Assembly (NCBI GenBank): GCA_002501855.1
Contig: DAOM01000175.1
Span: 600-10,618, forward strand
Length of the DNA: 10,019 bases
Source of the DNA: Candidatus Nitrosopolaris nunavutensis
GTDB taxonomy: Archaea > Thermoproteota > Nitrososphaeria > Nitrososphaerales > Nitrososphaeraceae
Reading direction: 5' to 3'
Shown here: piece by piece, positions 4,761-9,890 of the stretch
Layout of the letters: every line of letters starts with the position of its first letter
How positions within the stretch are numbered: position 1 is the first letter of the stretch
Notes under the pieces: model-generated
The model's database searches: none
Seen by the model: only the letters and a program-made list of their open reading frames with translations
What the model was told of the DNA's origin: nothing
Translations under genes and position numbers: made by a program

Positions 4761-6596
4761 ATGGTGAAGGCAAAGATGAAGAATGCCAATATTGCGAGTA
4801 TTTTGCGTGATATTGCATTTCTGCTAGAAATGGAGGAGGGAGAGGATAACTCTAATATAGTTTTTAAAATTAGATCTTATAAGAGGGCATCAGATGTAAT
4901 CGCAAATTTATCTTCAAACGTCGAGGAAGTATACGCAACGCACGGATTGAAAGGACTGATGCAAATTCCGTCCGTCGGAAAGGCAATTGCTTTAAAAATT
5001 GAAGAATACCTTACAACAGGAAAAATCCAATATTTAGACGAGTTAAAATCCAAGACTGATATAGATATTGATGGATTTTATGGTTTAGAAGGCATAGGTC
5101 CTAAAACGATTAAGATTGTATATGACAAGCTAGGTATCAGAGATTTATCAGGTTTAGAAAAAGCAGCATCGGGAGGAAAGCTTCGTAGCATTCGTGGTTT
5201 TTCTGAAAAAAAAGAAGAAGTAATTTTGAAAAAAATTCAACTATTTAAGAAAGGAAGAAGTCGGTATCTTTTAGGCGAGGTTTATCCTCTAATAAAACAA
5301 ATTGAAACACGTCTCTTGAAGTTTAACGAAGTAAAAAATGCAGTTGTTGCCGGTTCTTTTCGGAGAATGAAAGAAACTGTAGGTGATATTGATTTCGTCG
5401 TAGCTTGTAATGACGTTGAAAAGGTAATGGATTATTTTGTATCAATGCCGGAAATAGATGAGGTTCTTGGTAAAGGATCAACCAAGACCTTCGTCCGCTT
5501 AAATAACGGAATGGATGCTGATCTATTGGTCGTTCCTGAAGAAAGTTTTGGCTCAGCATTGCAATATTTTACAGGCAGCAAAGAACATGGTGTTGCTATG
5601 CGTAAGATAGCACTCGCCAAAGGCCTTCACTTGAATGAATGGGGGATTTTTGACAATTCTCAGCACAGAATTGCTGGTTCAACAGAAGAAGAAGTATACC
5701 AGACACTGGATTTGGAATGGATTCCCCCTGAAATGAGGGAAAACTTGGGAGAAGTTGAGCTAGCAAAAAAGGGAGCCAAGGGACTACCGAAACTAATAGA
5801 ATACAATGATTTGAAAGGTGATTTGCAAGTCCACAGCAATAGCACAGATGGAACAATGTCAATTGAAGAGATGGCTTTAGCCGCCAATGAAAAATTCGGA
5901 CTTCAATATATAGTCATAACAGATCACACAAAAAGTTTGAAATTAACAAACGGACTTGATGAAAAACAACTATTAGATCAAGCAAACAGAATTGCAGAAG
6001 TAAATGATCGTATAAGGCGTGTGCCGGATAAAACAGAAAGGCAACTTATTAATGAAGTTGATTTATCAAGATCAACTCCTCGAACAAAATCTAATAATTT
6101 CCGAATTTTATCTGGTGCTGAAGTGAATATAATGAGAGATGGATCACTTGATATCGCAAATAATGTACTAGATAAACTCGACATCGTAGGGGCAGCTATT
6201 CATTCTAATTTCTCACAGCCAATTGAAGTCCAAACTGATAGGCTAATAAAAGCAGCACGGAATCCTAGCGTCGATATAATATTCCATCCTACAGGCAGGC
6301 GTATAAATAAAAGAGAAGGATATCCTGTCAATATTGAGAAACTGGTAGATATTGCAAATGATACTAATACTATACTGGAAATTGATGCACATTATGACCG
6401 TCTTGATCTAAAAGATGAATATGTAAGAATGGCTATACAAAAGGGTGTTAAACTTGTAATTGATTCAGATGCACATCATCCTGTTCATTTTGGATTTTTA
6501 AAATTTGGGATAGGTCAAGCTAGGCGTGGCTGGGCAGAAAAATCTAGCATACTAAATACGATGCCCGTTGATGAGTTGCTGAGGTGCCTAAAGTGA
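4761..6596 (+). CDS. polX: DNA polymerase/3'-5' exonuclease PolX (family X + PHP)
   Basis: A gap-filling repair polymerase with a nuclease domain, 611 residues against the usual 570-600. The N-terminal 8-kDa region has FKIRSYKRASDVI (35-47) and helix-hairpin-helix motifs IPSVGKAIALKI (69-80) and LEGIGPKTIKIVYDKLGI (109-126). The palm has GSFRRMKETVGDIDF (198-212), with catalytic Asp209 and Asp211, and MDADLLVV with the third, Asp254; TGSKEHGVAMR and GLHLNEWGIF follow. The C-terminal PHP domain has GDLQVHSNSTDG (353-364, His358, Asp363), ITDH (386-389), GAEVN (Glu454), AIHS (His481), FHPTGR (His509), LEIDAHYDRLDL and DSDAHH (568-573), so its metal site looks complete and exonuclease/AP-endonuclease activity is expected. 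Residues about 421-446, between the ITDH region and GAEVN, look like an insertion. ATG 4776 (MKNANI) is an alternative start nearer the usual family N-terminus. Monocistronic. Confidence 0.96.
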   Translation: MVKAKMKNANIASILRDIAFLLEMEEGEDNSNIVFKIRSYKRASDVIANLSSNVEEVYATHGLKGLMQIPSVGKAIALKIEEYLTTGKIQYLDELKSKTDIDIDGFYGLEGIGPKTIKIVYDKLGIRDLSGLEKAASGGKLRSIRGFSEKKEEVILKKIQLFKKGRSRYLLGEVYPLIKQIETRLLKFNEVKNAVVAGSFRRMKETVGDIDFVVACNDVEKVMDYFVSMPEIDEVLGKGSTKTFVRLNNGMDADLLVVPEESFGSALQYFTGSKEHGVAMRKIALAKGLHLNEWGIFDNSQHRIAGSTEEEVYQTLDLEWIPPEMRENLGEVELAKKGAKGLPKLIEYNDLKGDLQVHSNSTDGTMSIEEMALAANEKFGLQYIVITDHTKSLKLTNGLDEKQLLDQANRIAEVNDRIRRVPDKTERQLINEVDLSRSTPRTKSNNFRILSGAEVNIMRDGSLDIANNVLDKLDIVGAAIHSNFSQPIEVQTDRLIKAARNPSVDIIFHPTGRRINKREGYPVNIEKLVDIANDTNTILEIDAHYDRLDLKDEYVRMAIQKGVKLVIDSDAHHPVHFGFLKFGIGQARRGWAEKSSILNTMPVDELLRCLK

Positions 6597-6632
6597 GGAG
6601 TCCTTCTGTCTCCGCAAAAAAGATGAGAATAG

Positions 6633-6746
6633 AAACCATCAACTATATCGTCTAGTCATTGTTACCAAAGGCCTGATTGTATTTCATGTGACGGATACTG
6701 TACTCATACGGTCGCTAACACGTGCCGTAAGTTCTATGGGCTATAA
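6633..6746 (+). pseudogene. Cysteine-rich peptide, probable C-terminal remnant
   Basis: The frame between TAG 6630 and TAA 6744 ends in a dense cysteine cluster: DCISCDGYCTHTVANTCRKF, preceded by HCYQRP. Spacings C-x2-C-x3-C-x-H-x5-C and the nearby Cys/His suggest a small metal-binding or disulfide-rich tail. No ATG, GTG or TTG occurs in the frame, so it cannot be translated alone as it stands. It is either the tail of a broken gene or chance. I do not recognise the family. Confidence 0.35.
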
Positions 6747-6897
6747 AGTTTCGTGAATTTGTAAAGTGAGCATGTGGCATAGACTTTACTTGCTCCCCAA
6801 CACCATTAAACGAAAACGTTGTCGATTATCATGCCTACCAACACAGGTGCACCCTTAAAGGATGCAATTGTAGGATGGAGTATATCCAAATGAAACA

Positions 6898-6931
6898 CGA
6901 ATATCTGAGCTGTATAATTCAGATATCTTCG
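6898..6931. repeat. Inverted repeat, 8-bp perfect arms extended by 3 bp
   Basis: ATATCTGA (6901-6908) and TCAGATAT (6919-6926) are exact reverse complements around a 10-base loop. CGA (6898-6900) and TCG (6929-6931) add three pairs past a 2-base bulge. T-rich DNA follows (6933-6960), so a terminator-like role is possible. Confidence 0.5.
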
Positions 6932-6992
6932 ACTTTATCTTATATTTGCGCTCTTTTATTTAAGACGTAACTTGACGAGTGGCTTTAACTCT

Positions 6993-7002
6993 ACCATATG
7001 GT
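6993..7002. repeat. 10-bp perfect palindrome
   Basis: ACCATATGGT is a perfect palindrome just past the 3' end of the small minus-strand Cys/His-rich ORF. A second short inverted repeat, GGTCA/TGACC (7006-7010 and 7018-7022), lies beside it. Confidence 0.35.
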
Positions 7003-7065
7003 TTGGGTCATGGCTTTTGACCTTTCTCTCTTATACTGACTCAAGAGTAATTACGGTTGTAGAGC

Positions 7066-7281
7066 TTAGCTATCGGTGAGGGCGACTAGTATTTTGCCAC
7101 AAATATGACAGTAACAAGCGCCGCAAGTAATACAACAGATAGCAAAATGATCTGCTCCTTTCACTCTTCTGGGAGCAAAATGATGTTCGTGTATCAGCTC
7201 ATGTTCAGATTGTATTCTATCACACTCAACAACGGCGCCTTCATGAGTCATACTACACCTGACCGATTCGATTTGTTCCAC
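7066..7281 (-). CDS. Small Cys/His-rich putative zinc-binding protein
   Basis: The 71-residue product has eight Cys and seven His, far above random. The C-terminal half carries HFAICCITCGACYCHICGK (45-63), which holds C50-x2-C53, C53-x2-C56 and C58-x2-C61, and a HELIHEHH cluster sits at 27-34. This suits a small zinc-binding domain, though no named family is recognised. GTG 7281 is chosen because a TATA-like TTAATCTAT lies about 30 bases upstream on the same strand, giving a nearly leaderless message. ATG at residue 11 would leave 61 residues and still keep the motif. It lies among gene remnants, so it may be the tail of a longer lost gene. The plus-strand frame at 7105-7353 over the same DNA is taken as its shadow. 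Confidence 0.45.
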   Translation of the reverse strand: MEQIESVRCSMTHEGAVVECDRIQSEHELIHEHHFAPRRVKGADHFAICCITCGACYCHICGKILVALTDS

Positions 7282-7368
7282 GAATTGACTATTTCCAAGT
7301 TTGATAGATTAATTCTACTTCGCAAATTGTTTGATTACTCATCAGCGGTCTAAACTAATCAGCAACCG

Positions 7369-7408
7369 TGGTTATGAACCCATACGTCGTAGCTCCTCTG
7401 CAAAGGAG
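7369..7408 (-). other. Pair of adjacent small hairpins
   Basis: Reading the minus strand, CTCCT-TTGCAG-AGGAG (7408-7393) is followed after about 13 bases by GGTT-CAT-AACC (near 7380-7370). The DNA around (7365-7440) is visibly richer in GC than the flanks. Two hairpins close together in a foreign-looking patch can mark the end of an IS200/IS605-type element, but no transposase remains, so this is only a possibility. Confidence 0.25.
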
Positions 7409-7442
7409 AGTCACTACAGCGCCGACCGGACATTAGCTATTG

Positions 7443-7568
7443 TCAACCGTTTTTCTCATAAAATAACCAACAATAAGCCTCCCCCTTTGAATTATTTTTG
7501 AATGACTCAATAGTTAGCTCATTTATCACGCTCAAAACTATCGTATTTTGAAGTCCTTCTCCTTCCGA
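7443..7568 (-). pseudogene. Unassigned open tail fragment, 41 codons
   Basis: Between TAA (7569-7571) and TGA (7443-7445) the minus strand reads 41 residues, including VINELTIESFKNNSKGEAYC and WLFYEKNG. The composition is protein-like, with amphipathic stretches, but only GTG or TTG could start it and no promoter is seen. It follows directly after the substrate-binding-protein tail on the same strand. Family unknown; it may be chance. Confidence 0.25.
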
Positions 7569-7577
7569 TTATTCAGC

Positions 7578-7730
7578 TCATCGTTCTTTATATTTAGGTA
7601 CTTTAATGTCTTCAAAGCCTTCTGGGTCAACTATCTTTGCTAATACTTCTAACCCTGTTATTGTTTTAGGTCCAGGTTTACTAAAATACGCTCCTGTATT
7701 AACTGCATACATTTCATTGTTCTGAACAGC
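7578..7730 (-). pseudogene. C-terminal fragment of an ABC-transporter substrate-binding protein (BtuF/FecB type)
   Basis: On the minus strand this frame reads AVQNNEMYAVNTGAYFSKPG, then PKTITGLEVLAKIVDPEGFE, and ends KVPKYKER before TGA. This is the usual end of periplasmic-binding proteins for vitamin B12 or ferric siderophores: an A(V/I)xNxxVYxV strand, an FSRPGPR-like turn, and a (D/G)GLExLAxIxHPExF helix. Only about 50 of the usual 300 or more residues remain, and the lipoprotein signal and binding lobes are gone. The frame stays open to 7760 but the extra residues (ILVLNFQFYL) do not look like the family, so the break is near 7730. A C-terminal tail without its permease and ATPase is a relic. 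Confidence 0.75.
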
Positions 7731-7735
7731 CAAAT

Positions 7736-7831
7736 AAAACTGGAAATTTAGAACCAGTATTTAGAGCGAGCAATTATGGCGGAAAGGCATTTGGTCCGAT
7801 AGTGAAGTTAAACAGCACAAGCTTGAAATAA
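7736..7831 (+). pseudogene. C-terminal fragment of a BNR/Asp-box (sialidase-like) repeat protein
   Basis: The plus strand reads KTGNLEPVFRASNYGGKAFG and ends PIVKLNSTSLK before TAA. The segment (V)FRASNxGGKxFGPxVxLN resembles the BNR/Asp-box blade (SxDxGxxF/W) of exported sialidase-like propellers, of which Nitrososphaerales have many, as I recall. Only about 32 codons remain and no start codon is in frame. It begins just where the substrate-binding-protein fragment on the other strand ends. An AT-rich, T-rich stretch straight after the stop (7831-7852) may be its old terminator. Confidence 0.5.
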
Positions 7832-7852
7832 TTATTTTATTTTATATATTAT
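7832..7852 (+). terminator. T-rich terminator-like tract
   Basis: Directly after the TAA of the BNR-like fragment the sequence is almost purely A and T, with T-runs (ATTATTTTATTTTATATATT), as expected for archaeal T-tract termination. Confidence 0.35.
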
Positions 7853-8014
7853 TCAGATGGTTTCACTTCCTATGCCCTGCAGCCAGTCAGGATTAGATCG
7901 ATACTTAATGTTGTTGTACTGACAGAAAAAATGTAGAGAATATGCATCTTGCTTTCCTTCAAGATCATTTGTTATGTTATATCGGCTGAATTGCTCCTTG
8001 GTTAATGCATACAT
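7853..8014 (-). CDS. Small hypothetical protein or gene tail, 53 aa
   Basis: ATG 8014 to TGA 7853 on the minus strand gives MYALTKEQFSRYNITNDLEG, then KQDAYSLHFFCQYNNIKYRS, ending NPDWLQGIGSETI. It reads like a genuine hydrophilic protein with many aromatic residues (YSLHFFCQYNNIKY). The frame stays open upstream of the ATG (LLVQLAV) and there is no TATA-like box before it. It may therefore be the tail of a longer gene, like its neighbours, rather than a complete small protein. I do not recognise the family. Confidence 0.4.
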   Translation of the reverse strand: MYALTKEQFSRYNITNDLEGKQDAYSLHFFCQYNNIKYRSNPDWLQGIGSETI

Positions 8015-8043
8015 TACTGCTAGTTGTACTAGTAGTCAGTGGC

Positions 8044-8067
8044 ACACCTGTACAGTTGTTCAGGTGT
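8044..8067. repeat. Inverted repeat, 7-bp arms, overlapping an 8-bp palindrome
   Basis: ACACCTG (8044-8050) pairs with CAGGTGT (8061-8067) around a 10-base loop, and CTGTACAG (8048-8055) is a perfect palindrome overlapping the left arm. It lies about 60 bases before the TATA-like box of the cupin gene, so a regulator site is possible. Confidence 0.45.
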
Positions 8068-8120
8068 ACAAAGAAGAGAAGTTACTCCCTTGAAGAGTCC
8101 TACAACTGAATAAATAATAG

Positions 8121-8134
8121 AAATATTGATAAAT
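8121..8134 (+). promoter_or_regulatory. TATA-like region for the cupin gene
   Basis: AAATATTGATAAAT is centred about 30 bases before ATG 8158, giving a leaderless or nearly leaderless message. Confidence 0.35.
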
Positions 8135-8157
8135 CAAGCACTCATTGTTGTCAATAT

Positions 8158-8523
8158 ATGACAACAACAACGAAATTGCAAAAAAAGAGTATGAAATCAC
8201 CAGATGAAACACGCTCTTTCGATAAGGGCAAAGTTGAGATCGCAAAGGTTGGTGAGACTAGTATAGGTAGAGCATATTTTGAACCTGGATGGAGTTGGGA
8301 GAAATGCGTGAAGCCTATTGTTAAAACTGAAAGCTGTCAAGCTCCGCATACACAATATGTTATTTCTGGAAGAATGAGAGTTAAAATGGATGATGGCTCT
8401 GAAGAAGAATTCGGTCCTGGAGATGTAGGTTATCTTCCACCCGGACATAATGCATGGATAATTGGAAACGAACCCTTCGTTGCAGTAGACTTCACAGGTA
8501 TGAAAGAATACGCTAAGAGGTAA
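8158..8523 (+). CDS. Small single-domain cupin protein
   Basis: A 121-residue cupin barrel. The first motif is HTQYVISGRMRVKMDDGSEE (64-83), followed by FGPGDVGYLPPGHNAWIIGN (85-104), the second motif with PPGH (His97); EPFVAVDFTG closes the barrel. His64 and His97 are present, but the classical HxH pair is HTQ here, so metal binding may use His64, Gln66 and His97 or be altered. The N-terminal SIGRAYFEPGWSWEKCVKPI is typical of this subgroup of small uncharacterised cupins found in bacteria and archaea. Cytoplasmic, no signal peptide. ATG 8158 fits the TATA spacing; ATG at residue 12 is an alternative. No enzyme partner is nearby, so neither the substrate nor a sensing role can be assigned. 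Confidence 0.88.
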   Translation: MTTTTKLQKKSMKSPDETRSFDKGKVEIAKVGETSIGRAYFEPGWSWEKCVKPIVKTESCQAPHTQYVISGRMRVKMDDGSEEEFGPGDVGYLPPGHNAWIIGNEPFVAVDFTGMKEYAKR

Positions 8524-8595
8524 TTAAGAAAGGGAACGGATAGAACAGGCAACGTAAAGAATCAAATAATGATGGTTAATTTACTATCCTAATAG

Positions 8596-8609
8596 TTTAT
8601 TTTTTCTTT
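8596..8609 (+). terminator. T-rich terminator-like tract after the cupin gene
   Basis: TTTATTTTTTCTTT lies about 75 bases after the cupin stop, typical of archaeal T-tract termination. Confidence 0.35.
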
Positions 8610-8755
8610 GGATTTGGGATAGCTACACCTTGTTTGTTGTAGCTTAGTGCAGTATTTGTTGTTACAGCCGGATTTTTGAACCTTAATATGTTCGTTATTT
8701 GCTAGTCGGTTACACACTATCTTCTTTGGGCGATAGATCAACTAATCAATTAGCG

Positions 8756-8763
8756 TATATAAG
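8756..8763 (+). promoter_or_regulatory. Strong TATA box upstream of the MOSC gene
   Basis: TATATAAG, just after the inverted repeat CTAAT-CA-ATTAG (8742-8753), is the best TATA match on this side of the window. It predicts RNA from about 8786, a few bases before an 18-codon ORF (ATG 8791 to TAA 8847). It could drive the MOSC gene with a leader of about 110 bases, or a short RNA of its own. Confidence 0.4.
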
Positions 8764-8860
8764 ATAAATAACATAATGTATTTTAACGAAATGCTGTGCG
8801 TACTGATATTAGAGATTAGTGAGCCTGGTTGTTGTTTGCGACCTTAATATTGCCAAACGC

Positions 8861-8889
8861 TATATTGCACTCTGAAATCTCATAGAGTG
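8861..8889 (+). promoter_or_regulatory. Proximal TATA-like box and hairpin before the MOSC gene
   Basis: TATATT (8861-8866) is centred about 35 bases before GTG 8899. CACTCT (8868-8873) and AGAGTG (8884-8889) form a 6-bp inverted repeat between that box and the start, placed where a repressor would block transcription. Confidence 0.35.
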
Positions 8890-8898
8890 TGACTGCTT

Positions 8899-9726
8899 GT
8901 GAATCAAGCTCGTACCGATACAGGAATGGTAGTTTCTATCTGGCGTTATCCCGTGAAGTCAATGTTGGGAGAGGAGCTCAATTCTTCGTACGTAACGGAA
9001 CGCGGACTGATAGGGGATCGTGCATACGCACTAATCGACCAGAAAACTGGTAAGGTGGCTAGTGCCAAGAACCCTAAGAAATGGGGAAAGCTCTTCGACT
9101 TTCGTTCTGTCTTTATAGACCCACCACAAGTAGTCGAGAACATTCCATCAGTCAGGATTACCTTCCCAGATGGCACCCACATTTTCTCCGATCAGGATAA
9201 TATTGATTACACTTTGTCAAAGGTTCTTGATCAAGATGTTAGGCTCATGAGGGCTAGTTTGGAGAGGCCAAGCTACGAGGAGTACTGGCCGGATATAGAT
9301 GGCCTAGCACAAAGAGCGAAGGTCACCGACGAAACCATGCCCTCCCAAACTTTCTTCGATCTTGCTGTAATTCATCTCTTGACGACTTCTACAATCAACC
9401 GTCTACGAGAACTCTATCCAGAAGGACGCTTCGAGGTTCGACGGTTTAGGCCAAACATAGTGATAGAGTCAGCGTCTGGAGAGAAGGACTTTATCGAGAA
9501 TTTATGGATGGGCAAGAAGATAATGATCGGCGAGGATATTGTGCTGCGTGTGACTGGATCTTGCACAAGGTGTGTGATGACGACTCTGCCGCAGGGCGAC
9601 CTTCCCAAAGATTTAGGTATCTTGCGCACGATCGCAAGGTACAACAAGGTGAATGCCGGAGTCTATGCATCAGTTCAGCGGGGTGGAACAATTCATCGCG
9701 GAGACCTCGTGCGATTCGAAGGATAG
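8899..9726 (+). CDS. MOSC domain protein (molybdenum-cofactor sulfurase C-terminal type, YcbX/mARC-like)
   Basis: MOSC proteins bind the molybdenum cofactor or handle its sulfur; mARC/YcbX members reduce N-hydroxylated compounds. Residues 11-70 are the MOSC N-terminal beta-barrel (VSIWRYPVKSMLGEEL, RGLIGDRAYALID). Residues about 150-275 are the MOSC domain, with RRFRPNIVIE (181-190), then SCTRCVMTTLPQGDLPKDLG (221-240) and GVYASVQRGGTIHRGDLVRF near the end. Cys225, in the RCVMTT context, is the expected cofactor or sulfur ligand; Cys222 is an extra cysteine. No iron-sulfur or reductase domain is fused. At 275 residues it is of normal family length. GTG 8899 is preferred from the TATA-like spacing; ATG 8926 (MVVSIWRYPVKS) is a good alternative because family members often start there. 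The gene is richer in GC than its neighbours, so recent transfer is possible. No Moco synthesis genes are in the window. Confidence 0.92.
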   Translation: MNQARTDTGMVVSIWRYPVKSMLGEELNSSYVTERGLIGDRAYALIDQKTGKVASAKNPKKWGKLFDFRSVFIDPPQVVENIPSVRITFPDGTHIFSDQDNIDYTLSKVLDQDVRLMRASLERPSYEEYWPDIDGLAQRAKVTDETMPSQTFFDLAVIHLLTTSTINRLRELYPEGRFEVRRFRPNIVIESASGEKDFIENLWMGKKIMIGEDIVLRVTGSCTRCVMTTLPQGDLPKDLGILRTIARYNKVNAGVYASVQRGGTIHRGDLVRFEG

Positions 9727-9806
9727 ACTCTGCGTGCTTCAAGCCACTAAAGAAGGAAAATCTTAGTGCTTGCCAATAGGGCTGATTTTAAGTCTTAGAA
9801 ACAATT

Positions 9807-9890
9807 TTGGTAACTTATAGGAGGTTGATAGAAAATCTCCCCGGTACTATCACCGGCGCAAGGTTACCAGTACCCAAAACATTCTTTTTT
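9807..9890 (+). ncRNA. Predicted three-way-junction RNA element with a T6 tract
   Basis: The outer stem, 9807-9816 with 9861-9870, has ten pairs (two G-U). Inside are hairpin A, 9820-9826 with 9834-9840 (seven pairs, loop GATAGAA), and hairpin B, CCGGT 9841-9845 with ACCGG 9852-9856 (loop ACTATC). TTTTTT follows at 9885-9890. GGTACT (9843-9848) can instead pair with AGTACC (9869-9874), which would break hairpin B and the edge of the outer stem. A TATA-like TTTTAAG (9786-9792) lies just upstream. It starts 80 bases after the MOSC stop, so it may be a separate small RNA, the 3' end of that message, or a leader for a gene beyond the window. No known RNA family is recognised. Confidence 0.4.

Larger units (their letters stand above)
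6597..7065. other. 469-base decayed spacer after polX
   Basis: No intact gene. It holds the Cys-rich remnant at 6633-6746 and the inverted repeats at 6898-6931 and 6993-7002, listed separately. T-rich DNA at 6933-6960 could end polX transcription, though it is 340 bases past the stop. Minus-strand frames between about 6960 and 6860 are open for about 35 codons but match nothing known. Confidence 0.4.
8524..8898. other. 375-base spacer between the cupin and MOSC genes
   Basis: It holds a T-rich terminator-like tract (8596-8609), a strong TATA box with an 18-codon ORF, and a hairpin before the MOSC gene, listed separately. On the minus strand 8597-8701 is open for 34 codons without a usual start (NPAVTTNTALSYNKQGVAIP, then NPKKK and TAA). 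It looks like another gene tail but is not assignable. Confidence 0.4.

Noticed and set aside
5323..6184. Several minus-strand frames of 60-90 codons under polX
   Set aside because: All are antisense to a gene with complete catalytic motifs, and none has a family match.
7105..7353. 82-codon plus-strand frame
   Set aside because: It is opposite the Cys/His-rich minus frame, which has a far more protein-like pattern; the plus reading has no motif.
9504..9779. 91-codon plus-strand frame
   Set aside because: It lies inside the MOSC gene in another frame; the MOSC match covers the same bases with conserved motifs.
9807..9870. tRNA or tRNA-like gene at the structured element
   Set aside because: There is no T-loop GTTCRA motif, no 7-bp acceptor plus three-arm arrangement and no anticodon arm of the right size.
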